NCBI GenBank assembly: GCA_036897445.1 | Contig: JAYMTL010000076.1 | Location: forward strand, 1 to 64,000 | Direction of reading: 5' to 3' | Source of the DNA: Pelargonium tetragonum | Taxonomy: Eukaryota; Streptophyta; Magnoliopsida; Geraniales; Geraniaceae | DNA: 64,000 nt | Shown here: one piece after another, positions 1 to 14,700 of the stretch | Numbering within the stretch: the stretch's first letter is position 1 | Layout: the number at the start of each line of letters is the position of its first letter | Position numbers and translations under genes: made by a program | The notes under the pieces: generated by a model | The model's input: the letters and a program-made list of their open reading frames with translations, nothing else | What the model was told of the DNA's origin: nothing | The model's database searches: none

Positions 1-3000
1 AATTAAAATGAGCCCCTAAACGGTTGCTCTAGTCTAATAACTGCGGATTCCTTTTCAACTTTTTTAGCGGGTTTCTCAAACATTCAGAGAGTCTCCGCGG
101 CTAACTCTATTTTACTTGACAGGGCACCCTGGTTGGCATCAAACGAAAAGTTTCTACTGAAATTACGTAACAGGGTTTTGTGGCATACATTTTACTAAGA
201 GTCTTATAGAATAAAACCAACTTTTATTACAGTCTCATAAGGACAAGGAAAGTTAGGACCAGAAATTCTTCTAGTGAAATAGGTATATCGTGTAACAAAA
301 CGACTTCGATTCAAATAGCAGCCTGATAATGCCTCCTCTTCTTTCCTATTTACTAAACCTGTTGTAACCAACAAAATAGCCAGATATCTAAGGATTTTGT
401 TGTACCCAGCCCAAGTTGACCATAGTAAGGCCTAAGAGAACATGGGTGCAGAAAAACCAGTTTTTATATATAAAACAGGTATTAAGATTGAGAGTAGGAA
501 ACACCAAGGTAAGCAGTAAATGCTGGCTATCTATAAAGAATCTACTATTATGTATACTTTTCTACCTTCTTCTTTTCGCTGCGCTACAGTCGGGAAAACA
601 ATACGCATACAAGACTCTTCAGTTTCGATCGCCTTTATTGCTAGCTACAAGTAAGACAGTATACCTTAACATTAACAATTATTCTTACTACTTACATAAA
701 AGACTTTCTAGCTAATACAAAGATAAGTACAATAGCTACACCCCCGCTACAGTAAGGAAGTTTATTCACTAGCTAGAGAAGAAGACTCATAACCCTACAA
801 ATAGGAAAAAAGGTAGTATAGCCCGCAAGAGTCTAACTCATAAGTCAGGTCAGGATTTCCATGTTATTAGTTTTATAAGAAATAGTCTTTTTAGGGAATT
901 TCTATAGGTTCCTTGCTGCAGATTCCATGCCACTAAAGTCTTAATTTGGTAAGAGTTTTCAGGAGAGTTCCTACACTTGATTAGTTACAGAGACACAAGG
1001 TAAGTATTTACTCTTAACTTTCTTCACAGCTATAACGAACCTCTTCAACATTAAGTTTTCCTGGTATCAAAAACTTCAGTTTACTTATTATAAAACTCCA
1101 AATTAATATAATTTTGTCCAGCCCATACTTAGTAGAAAAAAACTCTCTCTTATATCCTAACCCGGCCTGAAATTCTACTCCCGAATAAAGTTTAATTTCT
1201 CCTTAACCTAACCCACTAATCTGGAAATACGATGATAAAAGATTTTGATTAGCCGCTACTAAAATCTTTTTAATTAAAGTACAGTTCTATATAGGGATAG
1301 GGAATTCCCTTTTTCTTTTCGCCAGGGCCCCCACCAAGTCGAGAGTATAGGTATAACCTTGTAATCTTTTCCTCGTTTATCTATTATATAGAACAAACAA
1401 ATTAGAGTTCTTGCAAGCAGTAATAACTATCTCCAAGATTTTCTTTTAGTAGTTAGACTTAGATGCTAGCTTATTCTCTTAGGTCTTACAGGAAACGGGT
1501 CGCTATTATAAAGGTAGAGAAAACGTATGAAATAAAAAATAGATAAGGAGTACTAGAAATTTTAACGCACGAGAATGGCCAGACAGTTTTAACTTGAATT
1601 TCAACTGCTGGAATTTTTTTAGAAGGATTCTCTAGTCATACTTGTAAAGCACTAAACTTAAGTTTCATATAACAAAAACCCAGTTGTGCTAAAGTACGCC
1701 TATTTTCCAAGAGTACTAGATGTAGGAAAAGTATAACCTGATTAAGATAAGACTCTATTACCTTATTTTCGGAATCCTACAACTCTCATAACGAACTAAT
1801 TACAACTAGCAAAATAAGGAGTTTACGGTATATTTAGCGGGTCCCTAAAGTGATAAAGTATCCTAATTCAGGTTCAAATTATTAATTATAAGCCGACTCT
1901 AATAGATAATTCTGATAGTTTCAAAATCCAGTATGAACCCCGTTACGTATCAATATCAAAGTCTTCCGCTTTATACAATCGAAAATAACAGGATTTTGCC
2001 CTCAATACGAACGTAAACCTTTCCGTGTGATATTTACGCCCTGCTGTTTTAAAACTAATACAGCCCAAGTCCCTCTTTCTAATTGTTACTCTAGATTATT
2101 TCGTTAGAATAGAGTCCCGAAACGGAAGGCTAAGATCTAAACTGGATTTCCCTTGTTGTCTGCTTGCAAAAGGAAGCAAATACCGGGATTGGCTTTTTGC
2201 TTAGGACTCCCTTTTTGAAATAAGTTTTAGTATCGCCTGCTGAGTGTCGGATACTCCTATAAGATAAAACCAAAAATTGAGAAGTGATTGATACCTAATT
2301 CAAAGCAAGAACTCCGGCATATATAAAATTTGGCATACAGTGAATCGCTAACGGATCTCACAGGAAGTCCCCTTGACACAAGAGTGGCTATTACTAGGGG
2401 TCTTATTACGGAATTAACCCTGACTTTAATCGCTTAAAAAGCAAGCTTCTCAAACCACTTTTCGGAGTATACGACTTGAACCCTCTATCGAGGGGAGACC
2501 CTTACAAGGATAAAATGAGTTAGCCAAATTGCTTCCATTAGTTTACAGGTTTCGTACAAGTAAGCCAGTGAAATGGGCGTCTATATTAGAAGGGGGGCAT
2601 TTCCTCTCAAATCAAAGGAGTGCGCAATCCCTATTGGAGAATTTTAGAAAAAAGCCGAATTTATAGCTATAAAAACTATAAAAAGTTATTCCTATATACA
2701 AGTATAATAAGAAGCCTATCAAAGTCAAAGTATATTCATACTCTATCTTGCATTTCCTAAAGTTTTCTATCTCAAAAAGAAAGAGTTGTGCTCCTATTCT
2801 CAAGAAACCCGGAACAGAGGAATGCAAAAGCAACTTTATTAGCTATTTATATTTCCTCCCTATCTCTAACAGGATTCCTGCAGATTTTTACCCTAGAGGG
2901 CTCTTTCCTTCCAAATCTCGAGTTAAGTTTAGGGATCTAAAAGCTAAAAGGGGTTTTAGGATATAGAGAAAAAGCATGAGCCTAAGAATCTAATAAAGAA

Positions 3001-6000
3001 ATAGGAAAACTAGTAGCAGCTACTTATTAAAAACTCGGGAATCCCCCCAATCTCGAGCCTTTGGGAACAGAAACCTAGCCCTTGATTAAGAATTCTATAG
3101 GTCAGAGTATTACAAAAATATGATAAGGATCTCCGTCCCTAATCCTAAGAGGCTTTGACCCAAGCTCTACAGGAAGGGATTAGAATCGCGTAGATAAGGA
3201 AATTGCTTGTATTCTAAAAAATAGAATTGATAAGGCAGGGTTCGAGTCCTATTTAAAAAACCTTAAGATTATGATAAAACCAAATAAGAAATGCGTAACC
3301 CTAATGAGTATCTAAGTCTATTTTTACTAAGCACCTAAATCGAAGAAAGATAATAATGAACACGAAATAACAAAACTTTTAAGTAAGGAATTTCTAATTA
3401 TTCGAGTTATTTTTAAGCTAACCAAACCGTATTCATTTTAATATTGCGAAGACACATGACTTTTTAATTTGTAGCCGGCGCTTAGTCCTTTCAAAAATTC
3501 CGTACTCTGTTATTTCAGCAGGATAACCTGGGATTTAGAAGCTTGTTCACTTATAAGAGCTCTCGCTGAAAAACCATGATCCCCAAGAGGCTTTCCATTT
3601 ATAGTTACAAATCGGGGCTCTAAATTAGAGCAGGTAAACCCTTTCGCGAGCAATACCTAATATCTGTTACATAATATAACCTAGCAACAACGTACTGACT
3701 AAACTTTGAAAAGAACAAAAGTAGCATGCAGGAAGAGTGCCGCACTAAATAAGGTTTATACGGTAAACTTCTTTATTATGATGTATTCTTTGGCATAGTA
3801 GTAGTAGATTAACGTAAGGAGTTACTTTGTACGTACAATGTGCTGGAAGGCTATAATATTTGTTCATAATAGATTAGAGTAAGGGCCGTAAGGTATAGGC
3901 GCCCGCTTTATATTCTCCAGGGAATTTGTCCTAGAATTAAAATAACTTTTAACAGTCCCTAATGGATATCCGAGGCTTCCTTAATGAATATGAATTAGTA
4001 CAGGATTAAGGTTACTCTACTAGAGAGAAAAACTTACTACAGCAAAAACTCCTGTATTTTTGTATAAACGCACCCTACCTTAACTCCTGTCTCTTTCTCT
4101 TTAAAAGTTACATTTTATAGAGTCAGAAGAGCTTGAACCCGAAACATTAGTAATTGTCCCGAAACCCTGCCAAAACCGGAAGTAAGACTTTTGAAATTTG
4201 ACATTCTTTTCTCTAGAATTGGAGTAGTAACATAACTGAGTACTAAAGAGTAGTTCTTTTTGAATATTGAAACTCCTAGGGTCATTTTGTTTACTTTAAC
4301 TAATTATTATTTAAGTCAACCCTAATAGAAAGAACCTCCTATCTGTTCTTTCACAGATTTCATTAATATACTAATCAGAAATTTATTATGGAGTTCTCGT
4401 TTTATATAAAAAAAACTTGTTTATGGAATAAAGCTAGTAAGGAATACACTTTCCATAGAAATAGGGTGGTACTTCTTTTACTAAATGCTTGGAGTTTTTT
4501 ATCCTTATTATTCTTTACAGATCATGCTAGATTTGGCTTTTAAAAGGAAGAGATAAGCTTGCTGAGTTTAGTTAATAGTCGTATATTGGAATAGATCAAG
4601 TGTCCTGTTGTTGCTAATGTCTTCTTTCATTGTTGTTTCCTAAATTATAATAAGAATTATTGTGGGTTTCTCAGTACTAAAGAATAATAAAGGAGTTTCT
4701 TAATAAATTTCTTTTGTTTTGTTCTTTAATTATTAAAAATTTGAGAAACTCTTGGAAGTTTCAAAGTAAGATATAAAGGGCCTGTTTTTAAATAGTATAC
4801 TACCATGTATCAGCATTCGCTCAAGATAACCCTGAAAGGAATTCTATGGCTGAAAACTCAGAATTTTCTCTTTAAAAATCATATATATAGGAGAGTCCCT
4901 TTTTTAGAAGATTACTTTACCTAAAGTATTCAAATAGAGTATATAAAAAATTCTAACTACAAATAAGCTATGCATATGGTATAAATCCGCTAACAGATAT
5001 TTTTGTTACGGGGATTCCTCGGTAAAATCTTAAGGATTAACATATAATTAGAATTTCCACCTTTTAATAAAATTAATAAAAGGGACCTTCATGTAAAGAT
5101 ACAGAGATTTCATTTTTTGTACAATTCCTTACTCTATTTTAGCTATCAGGAGCCTTAATTAGTCATATATTATAAAAGTTTAATATCTCAAAAAACTAGG
5201 CAGTAATTTTGAAAGATATCCTTGTCTCGGGTACTGCTCCAAAGTTAAGGTCCATTATACAAGATAAAAAAGCTATGCAAAGAATTTTTACTAGCTTGAT
5301 AAACGACTATCCTTTAAATTTTTAGGAGGATTTCCTTTGTTTAATCCATAGATTAAAAAAGTATGAATTAACTTCCTTTTTTCAGTACCTCAAATAAAAG
5401 ATATCTAATCTTAAACAAATAAAGGGTTTTCTACTTTTGCGGGAATTTAGTATAGTTTACAGGTTCATTAAGGTCAAGGTTTCACAAACACAAAGAGGGC
5501 TCTTTTATCAAGAACTTCTTTTGGAAAGAGTCTGATCTATGTCTTATTTTCAGTTTTTATATCGAGAGCCCACCTAAAAAATTTTAGTATAACTAAGTCC
5601 GGATACTCATGTATCCAAAATTGCCAAAGAGGAGCTTCCTTTAAATTGTATTTTCAATGCTATACTTGACTTTATAAGGAAGCCCCGTGCGATAAGGTTT
5701 CTTTTGTCAACTCATAGTAGGAAAAACTTCCAAAGCTTCAGAAGATTTTGTAAGGCGAGCAAGCCAGATATATAGTATAAAATAAAAGTAACCCTTTAAA
5801 AAGCAATAAGTAAATTCTAAGTCAGAATTTTGTATCGATACTTTACTAACACAATAGGCATAAAGAAAAGACTCTGTAATTGCATCCGTGTAGGAGATCG
5901 CATCTAGTATAAAAAGTACTATCTCATAGTAATTTATCTAATTCTTTCCTTACTTTATAGCCTATAAAAAGAGGATCCTCATTATTTAAAAATAGAAGTT

Positions 6001-7148
6001 CAAGGGCTTTTAAAAAGTTAAAGCAATTTCTCTATATATATACTTTTGTTAGACTTAAAACTATAGCTTTTTTTGTAGAGTTTATAGTCCTTAGGAACTG
6101 TGATCAGTTATCCCCCTAGAGTCTAATATTGATAATCTTGTAGTATTAAAAGTACAGCAAGTTGGATATTTCAATTCATTTTTGTTCTATGGATGCATAC
6201 CAAACCTAATGAGTTAAAGTCTAGGGTTAGGCGGGTCTTGAGTGTCTTCTATACAAATAGACAAACGTCCAATTAACAAGGGAAGTAGGATACTTTTAGC
6301 AAGGAAAACCTGTTATATCCTTAAGAATTTCATTTGACATTGTAAACAGAATAACCAAAAGGGACATTTAGAAACATGGATGATAGAATCTCTTATAGGA
6401 ATACCCTGTATTTCCTTTATAAATTTGGCATATTAAAAATTATTGACCCGTTTTTTCAATTTGCAATGAGATCTATTTAGTCTCATGTAGGATCTAATTT
6501 CTGGTTTTGAATAGGGTTTTCCTCGTTCGACTCCTGTTCCGAGACTCCAATGAACTTCATTTAGTATTGCTGGGTGCTGTGAGGAATTACCGAAACTAAC
6601 TAAAAAGTAAGATCAAAAGAAAAAAGAACGGGGCCTCGAGTTTGATAAAGCTTGTGCTCTATCTATAATGTGGATGCGCCTTTACTCGTATCTTTTTGTT
6701 GTTAACAACCGGATTTATAAAGAATAACCCGTACGTATATGTGCGCAAGGGTGGGATATTAAGCGCCTCTCTTTACTTTACTATATTTATTTAAACACAA
6801 GTTTATGGGTATGCCGAGTTTGTAGGTAAGAGTTCTTATGAGAGATCTCTAAGACGCATTTGTGAAAAAGCATTTAATACCTCATTTAAGAGAAACCCTT
6901 AGGTAGTCTGCCGTTTTCGCTGAAAAAAAGGGTACCCTATAAAATTTTATTCGGTAGAGAATAAGTCAAACTTTAGTTGATAAACCCATTAAGTATCCAG
7001 GAGTCGGTCTTTCATATGTTTGGAAAAGTGAATTATATTATGTGTACCTAAATTAAGAAAAACAAGAAGCATTGCTGTGTAGTTATTTAATTTCTTCACT
7101 GATTTTGACCTTGATACGGAGTTTTTGAGGAATTCATTTTAATAGACC
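1..7148. other. non-coding stretch, nothing recognised
   Basis: No gene, RNA or clear repeat was found. Open frames at 416-715, 2612-2833 (minus) and 2748-2966 are short, the last two overlap on opposite strands, and none has a recognisable motif. The word GGGTTCGAGTCC at about 3239 matches a tRNA T-arm, but I see no matching D-arm at the right distance upstream. The stretch from about 4200 to 5500 is the most AT-rich part. Confidence 0.6.
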
Positions 7149-7150
7149 GG

Positions 7151-7217
7151 GCACATATAGCTCAGATTGAGACTCTCCCCGATAGATCCTTTACTGGGTT
7201 TGAACCTGCTCTTACTA
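7151..7217 (+). pseudogene. tRNA-like remnant (A-box and B-box words)
   Basis: The tRNA A-box/D-arm word TAGCTCAG lies at 7158-7165 and a B-box-like GGGTTTGAACC at 7196-7206. Their spacing is about 5 nt shorter than in a standard tRNA. The segments that would form the acceptor stem (GCACATA and CTTACTA) do not pair and no proper anticodon stem is visible, so it cannot be a working tRNA. The 12-mer CATATAGCTCAG recurs in the tRNA-Glu-like remnant at 31.8 kb, suggesting a shared origin. A chance match cannot be excluded. Confidence 0.3.
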
Positions 7218-8602
7218 GTATACAATTACCAAAAATTAGGACATAGCAACCTTACTATAGCGAGGAAGCTTAGTTTGGACGCTCTAAGCTTTAGGAACTT
7301 TCTTTTTGAAAAAACCCTAAATCCTGCCGAGGATAGAAAAATACATAAAAAATTTTGTCTGTATAAGTTGACATCTATATGTGGAGCTATTTCTAACCCC
7401 CGATATTTCAACGGGAATTCCGGACACTTTGACTTTTTGAGGCCTATTGCAAAAAGCACTCTCGATAAAAATGAAGGGCTTTGCACCTTGCTTGCGAATT
7501 AGTTAAAGCCAACAAATTGCGAATATCAAAGTAGAGCCCCGCAAAACTTCTGCAATCTTCTCTAGCTAGCAAGTTCCGCTCTAAAAACAAGATATTGAAA
7601 GAATTTATAAAGAGTGCGCACCAGGGCACTTGTGTCAAAAAGAAATAAGAAGTCTCTCTTATTCAAAGCCCTTATTTTCGGGATTTACCTACAAGTGCAC
7701 TCTTCGACAAGATTCGTAGACTCCGTCAAGCCGGAATTCTTTACAACGTTAAAGTATATCATTGGTCAAATTATCAAGTAAATTTAGGGAGTCCTTATTC
7801 CTTATTGTATTAGGCCCGGGATTTCGGTTACAGAGTTTTTGTTTAAAAAAAGCAAGGAAATTTTTTGAGTTTTTCTGCATTTCTTTACTCTTTTACCGGT
7901 ATAGGGTAAAATATAAGAGGTAAAAAGCTTTTATAGATTCAATAGGTTGTCGCCTTAGGGGACTAAATCTTGGAATTTTACCGGGTTCGATGCAAATTCA
8001 GCTTTTTAATTTAAGAAGATTACAATAAGAATAAAGTTGTATTGGTAAACCCCAAGAATTCCTTTCTTCGGGATTCCGATTTAATAGTAAATTGCTGGTC
8101 TTTTTAATGAGATCCACAAGTAGAGCAATTTCTTCATTTCTAAAAAAGCAAAATTCTGCAATAAGGCTCAGTATTAGACTCTTTGACAAGTCCTTGGAGT
8201 GCCTTTTTATGAAAAGCTAATAGCAATTCCTGGGTTACATTTATTTTAAAATAAGGATATCCAGATTAGTGGATATAATACCTAAAAATTTTAAGTATGT
8301 ATAAATGAGTCTTTTTGTAAAAAAAAACTAGATTAGAGCACTCCTATTATGAGTCGAGCAAGCAGAAGTCGGTTGCTTTATCCCCTTCCCTTTTGTAAGT
8401 CAAACTTAATTAAGAATAGAGCGTACAGGGGAATCTCCTATAAAAGGGTATGCTTACTCAAGTATTTCCCTGGTTTTAAAATCGGCAATTCCAGTCTATT
8501 TTATGCCTAAAAACCCAATTTATATAATATGCCTTTTTTAACTGCATCGGATTTCTTACTAAAATCGTTAGGTACGTTTAAAGTTTTCTCGAAATATCTC
8601 TT
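7218..8602. other. non-coding stretch, overlapping chance frames
   Basis: This holds part of the longest open frame of the window (7167-7502, plus, 111 codons). Another frame on the opposite strand covers almost the same bases (7226-7486), and further minus frames lie at 7444-7638 and 7998-8189. The plus frame begins inside the tRNA-like remnant. None of the translations shows a signal peptide, a domain or a motif I recognise. I read all of them as chance frames. Confidence 0.55.
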
Positions 8603-8622
8603 GACCTATAACTCAGAATAAT
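8603..8622 (+). repeat. repeat A, short copy
   Basis: The 20-mer GACCTATAACTCAGAATAAT matches the start of the two long repeat A copies (33995-34014 and 45978-45997) with one difference, C for T, a transition. The next bases (ACACA) still resemble the CGCAG/CACAG of the long copies; after that similarity is lost. TATAACTCAG resembles a tRNA A-box (TATAGCTCAG) with one G-to-A change. Confidence 0.55.
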
Positions 8623-10284
8623 ACACAACATTACAGGATCCCTACTTATCTGATTGGTATCTTCAAAGTATAAATTGACTTTATAACTTGTGAGAGCTTT
8701 TCTAAAAATCACCTATATAAAGAACTTCAAAAACCCCTATACTTATTTGGCTATCTTACCCATTTAGGACGTGATTTAGGGAGTAAATTACAGAGTCGTT
8801 GAAGGTAAAAAGCGATAAAAGCGAGGGTGCGTACACAGGTTAAAATCCCATTCATTTCTCCGCGGGATTCTACCTTATTAGTTAATACAGCACTCCCCTA
8901 TATCGTAAAGTGAGAGTTCTAGTCGGGTGGTATCTAGCTCTAAGATCCAATCCGTCTAAATATTGCAATCTTATCGGCATAACGTAGAAGTTACCGCTTT
9001 TAGAATAAGTTAAAGCTATTTGGAGAGTACCTCTTTATACCCTAGGTTTCGGCCCTCTTTTCTCAGATCAATCCCATTATAGGTATTACCCGCAGCTCAC
9101 AAAAGCTATGATATTAGTGCTATAATAGGGCTCCTCTCCAATTGCTTAGCTATTTTCAAAATGAACTCGGATTTTTTTATTAGGTTGGGAATAGCGGGTG
9201 CACTTTGGATGAGAGCGGTCTAAGCTCTACTCATTCCAGTCTGACCTGGCATTTTTGCTTCTATAGGGGTTGGCTGCTTTCTCTTTCTTAAAAAAGAAAA
9301 TATATGTAGTATACAAATAAGTTACTAAATATGCATTGCCAATGGGGGCTTCTAAAAGAATTTTTAGAGTAAATGTTAGGAAAGGGGAGAATTGGTGGTG
9401 AAGTAAGATAAAGTCTAAATAATGATATAGAAAAGGCTTAAGATTTTCTATTTGCTTTATATTATATCCACGTAAAATGAAACCTTTAAATCTTACTGTG
9501 TCGGCTATGTTCCCAATTTGACTAAGAGGCCCCTACACCCCAGTCAGAAAATTCTGAGTCTAGTACCCGAATATAGCAAACACAACAGGAAAAAACTCCC
9601 ATCACTTCAGTATGCTTTGGCTTTAAAATAACCTACTCGTTAAGAACGCCTAACTAATGGTAAGACGTGTTGACCTAGCTTAAAAGACGAGTCCTTGGTC
9701 CTATTCAAAATTTGTAGTTATAGGTGTTAAATGCTCGGGATCAAGACAATATTTATCAGTACTTTATTCGACCCCCGGTATTCCGCTTTAACCAAGCCTC
9801 TTTGAGGTCTCGGAATTCTTTAAAAAAAGCTTAGAAAAACCTGAAATATGTACCTATTATGTAATGCTATACTCATTTTTGGAATTTCAATTTTACGGGT
9901 TTCTAATTTATAAGGGGAAAGTCTAGTCATAAAACGGCGTGCTTAAGTCTATCGGGCTCACATAAAAATGACTTTATATCTGTTATCATAAACCTTGGGA
10001 GGCTAGCTTAGTCGAGGCCAAAACGCTAATGATTAAATTCCAGTAAGAAAGTACTTTGCGCGTATAGGCTTAACACCCTTCCGAAGTCATCTAGTAGCAG
10101 CCATAAAACCTAACTTTAGCTTGTGAACAAAAGGGATTCTTATTTGATTTGTACTGGTTCTGCGCTTTTGAAAGAGTTCCGCTTTACAAGGGGGTTGCTT
10201 GGATCCTGTCTTTCGATATTTTATCACTAAAAAGATGAAATGAAAAAGAACCCTTTATACCGAATTCTATTTATTAGAGAGTCT
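8623..10284. other. non-coding stretch, nothing recognised
   Basis: I see no gene or repeat here. A word resembling a minus-strand T-arm lies near 9767 but has no matching D-arm. Confidence 0.55.
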
Positions 10285-10308
10285 AATTCAAGGGGAAATT
10301 CAAGGGGA
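10285..10308. repeat. perfect 12-bp tandem duplication
   Basis: The unit AATTCAAGGGGA occurs twice, head to tail, with no mismatch. This looks like a replication-slippage duplication. No function is implied. Confidence 0.85.
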
Positions 10309-11697
10309 TCGGAAACTTAGTCGTACCTATTTATTATACAAGTATCTACCCAAAACGAAATTTCAGTTTTGTAAAAAAATTCATGTAAGAATTCTCTGAT
10401 GAGAAAAAGTTACAACTATAGTATAGAGACAATTGCCTAATATTCTATATTATACCCAGGGTTGTTAATTCTTAGGACTATGCCTCTCTTCTTTTTCTAT
10501 CGGGTTATCCTAATATAAAAGGTCATTACCTCATTTTCTCTTGACAGTGCATAGATAGCAAATACTATACTTCTAGAAGAAAGAAAAATCCGCCCTATGC
10601 CTTACTGTGCTAGTGTACCCTGGTTAAGGGAGTATAAAGAATGAAAGTGAAATTTAATTAGTATGTCAAGATTAGAATCTTGTAATGTCAAGTAAAAAGC
10701 TCTAGGATCTACCATCAAAAAAAGTACCTTACTAAATTCTTCTTGTATCAAAAGGCTTATCTCCAAGAGTTACAGGATATTATTCTATCTAAGCGATTCC
10801 CTCTTTCACTAAAAAAGTCTATTTCCATTTCAGGATTCTACCCTTTTTGATTGACACAGGATAAGCCACAAACTCTTCTAAGTTTTCACTCTTTGACTTT
10901 TACCTCATAACATTCTAAAAATTTTGAAAGTCTCTGGTAACAAAAGGGTTTCATTTAAACTAACCCGCGAGTCACAAGCTTTGTTAAGAATCTCATTTAC
11001 TTCATGTCTGAGTATAGGAGCCCTGAGAAATCTAACATATAATATTAGAGAATACTCTTAGAATAGAAGAATCTCTTGGGCATTGACTATATTACGAAAA
11101 AGTAAGAAGAATCCTTAGGAAACCCTACCTTTGCCCTTAAAAAAGCAAAAAAAGACCTTAATTTTATTCCCGCTCGACTTTTATACTGCTCCGCTAATTG
11201 CCGCTGTAGAGGCTACTATAGAGACTGTAACATAAGAGCTATAATCTTCCCAAGAATTCTAATAGGTCAAGTTTTTCTTCTAATTTATTTGAGATAAAAT
11301 CTAATTTCTGAACATTAAGATATCTAAAACCCCTAGAAACTTAGGATTCTGTCTGGCATGTAAATAAAACTTTCAAAGCTCAAAGACCCTTTAGATCTGT
11401 AACTAGAAAAAGCCCCTGTTTTTTATCTTATCTTCGATACCTTGTTTAGTAGACTACTACAGATCCTAGTTTACAAACCAATCAATCGCACAATAGAAAT
11501 TACAACTTGCCCACGGAACTTATACGAACTAAATGCTACAGAGTTCCTCATAAATAACAAGCACCGCACTTGCTAAAAAACCAACCCAAGTTTGATACAG
11601 GCATAGTATATAGATAAAGGGATTTAGCATCAGCTACTTTATATATATAAAATTCTCATGAGTAGTGATGGCTAATTCATTAGGGTCACACACAAGA
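10309..11697. other. non-coding stretch, nothing recognised
   Basis: AT-rich DNA without an open frame above about 60 codons, RNA motif or repeat that I can detect. Confidence 0.55.
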
Positions 11698-11720
11698 GGT
11701 TGCTGGCAAAACCAGCAACC
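11698..11720. repeat. strong hairpin, 9-bp GC-rich stem
   Basis: GGTTGCTGG (11698-11706) and CCAGCAACC (11712-11720) are perfect inverted repeats around the loop CAAAA. With one mismatch the stem extends to about 12 bp (11695-11723). No T-run follows on either side, so it is not a classical intrinsic terminator. In this AT-rich setting such a GC-rich perfect stem stands out. Confidence 0.8.
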
Positions 11721-14700
11721 CCTAACGTCTGCTAACTAAATAGAGCTTACCTTACTCTTATAAGTTATAACCTAAAGCCCATTCCTTTTTATAAGACCTG
11801 CAAAAGCTTAAAAGTCTTTTTGTCTTAGCTTGCTACGCTAGGCTTTTGCTGTATAAAAAAGAATTAGAGGCCCCTTTTTAAGTATTTATATTTCACTTTG
11901 AATTTAAATAGTACACAAGTTTGAACCCAAGATAGAGTGCTCTTGGTGTAGTAAAAAGTCTGAGAAGTATAAACACAAGATCTGAAAAGACCTCCCGAGG
12001 CATTCACCTTTACTTTTTAGGAAGCCAAAAGGGTCTCTTTACCTGTTAAGAGGTATATAAAGGACACTCTTAATCAAGTTGTAAATACCCCGTGTAGGTA
12101 GTATAAAAGAAGAAGCCTTCAGGATCATTTTTGCTTAAATTACTTTAAGGATGAGTTATTCAGAGTTTTACTTGAAAGAACTGGGGAGTTTTAAAGTATA
12201 TGTACTTTTATATTGTTAAGGGATTCCCACTACTAGTCTCGAGTAACGAATTCTTTTCAAAACACAAAGGGGGTGTTATAACCCATTGTACTTACTAAAC
12301 TGCCGGTGGAAAATTGCAATTACAGGATATACCTTTTGGTAACGGAATATGACAAGGATTTGTTCTATTTATTGTTCTATAAAAAATTTCTCTTTATTTA
12401 TATAATATATAAAACTCTTAATCTGACTGGTTGCAGGCACTAATTAATTGTATTTTGCCAGTAAACTCCCAGGCACGGACTTGCGTCCCTTTTGGGCACC
12501 CTTGAGTATATGACTAGATACCCCTCTTTGAACTTCATAATTACAACCCAAAGCCAAAATTTGTTACAAGAAAAAGCTTCTCCTTTTAATTACCCAAGCG
12601 TCTGTCAAAGAAGTGCCTGCTCTTTCGATCTGCTTTTTAGATATGATTTTCGTTATTACAACTGCTACAAAACAGGGACCCTCCTCATCCTTCAAGGATA
12701 GAGTCTAATTATATTTAACTGCTTCCCTACCCTAAAACTAAGCCTAGAAATCTGGAACCAAAATATAAAAATTGGAATAAATTAACCCAGCTCCCCCTCT
12801 AATTGGACGAAGCTTCGAAATAGCAATAGCGAATATCTTTTATTTAATATAGCCACGTAGAGTCCTCTACTTTAAAAATGTTTTTGTTGGAAGCTCAAAA
12901 GTTAACACAATCCAATATAAAATTAGAAAAACTAAAGATATTCTTAGACTCCTTAATTAAGTCTTGAGGTGTCAGATCTCTGACACGTAAGGGGGTTCCT
13001 TGCTAAATTAAAAAAGGTAAGACAGCTTCCTCTATCTACAGGAGTTAAATAAAATTCTTTTTATTTATTATGCAGTACTTTGCGTCTTTCCAGGCAAAAC
13101 TCTCACAACTTTACGGATTCCACAAAAGAGAAAACTTTTAGCAATATCCACCTTCACTTAAGTAGTCTCTTCTAGAAAAGGGCAACCGACGACAGGTTAA
13201 ATACTTCGATTTCCCCGAAACTCTTGCTTTAATGAGGTACAAACTTCTTTTATCCAAGTCATTTTTACCAACAGATCTAGAGTATTCTTACCTATTATTT
13301 ACTTTAAATATACAATACAAAACAAATCCCGGTTTAGCAACTAGAAGAGCTCCTTTATACTATAAGTTAGAGCAACAGGTAAAGTGTTAACTTTAACATA
13401 AGAAAGCGCTTTTGGTACACAAGGACAAGTTATCGCATACAATATAAGAGCTTTCTAACCAAGATTTTGGTAGTATACCCTGTAGTTTATTGCTCCTAGC
13501 TTTTTTTAATCGGGCGCCTTTTTTCTTAAATTATGATCTAGAACTCCTACTAAAATAGTGCAGGCCTGTCTTTCAGTTTCCCAAAAAGGCTTGTAACTCT
13601 ATATTATTTGTACACAAGATTATGCCAAAACCCTGCTAGTAAACCCATGCAGTTCAAATTTTATTCTAATTATCCTTCGTGTCCTTACTTATATGTAGAA
13701 AGCTTTTCACTGCTCTAGACTTATATTACTATGTTGGGGAAACTGCAAATCACTAACTTTGCGGACTTCAAGCCCATGACTAACTCTAGACTTTACCCTC
13801 GAGAGCTCTAAGAATAGCTACTTTTTAATAAATATTCAAGACACCTTGCATGCATTAAGACTCTAAAACTTCCCGATACATCTTTTTTTTGCGATAATTG
13901 AGTATCCGCTTTAAGAGGAGCCCCGTCCAGTAATGAAAAGTAGCACTAATAGCCCTCCAGGATGCCCTAAAGTAAATTATTTCGAAATCTACGGAAAAAG
14001 ATAGCACTAGCTCCAAATGCGACATTTAAAGGCAAGGAAATACCCATCCAAGCAAGGAGGCTTAAATCGAAGGTTTTTGTACGACATATGTTAATTTAAT
14101 AAACCGGATTACTATATAGCATAGCTAGAATGACGGATTAAATATTAAGAAAAATTGAAATTAAGGAAAATATGAAGAATAGGAATACCCCGATACTTAA
14201 TTAGGTTCCTTGGTTGTTGCTTGGGTACTCCATTTGTAAAGTCTGGCTTATGAATTAAAAAGGGTTTGTCGGGGATTCTAAATTACTAAGGGGAACCGCT
14301 AAATCAAAAGGAAACTTTTTGCCTTAATTATTTTTTAGCTTGTCTTGTTTCCTCGGTTTTGAATCAATTTTGTCTAAAAAGGCGTGTACTTCAACTACTT
14401 TGGGACTTCTCCAATAAAACAACGTTAACTTTAAGAACTCTTTGGCTTTCTCCTCTTCGAAAAACAGTAACAGGATTAGCGCTTACCAAATAATATAGAT
14501 AGTTTCTTGCTTAATGCAGTAAATCTTTCAAGTAGCTTCCTAAAGCAGTATATCACTGCTCTTGATACCAGCTTTCCATACGACTAAACTCAAAACTCCG
14601 ATTTATTAAATAGAAGTGGTTCTGCAAGGGTATTTACGAAAGAACTATAACCGGAAAAACTTTATTTATATGGCGTAACTTTAAGGAAATCTAGAAAGCG

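Noticed and set aside
7167-7502. Longest open frame (111 codons, plus), overlapped by 86 codons on the minus strand
   Set aside because: Length is within chance for 64 kb at this composition, both strands are open over the same bases, it starts inside a tRNA-like remnant, and no motif is seen.
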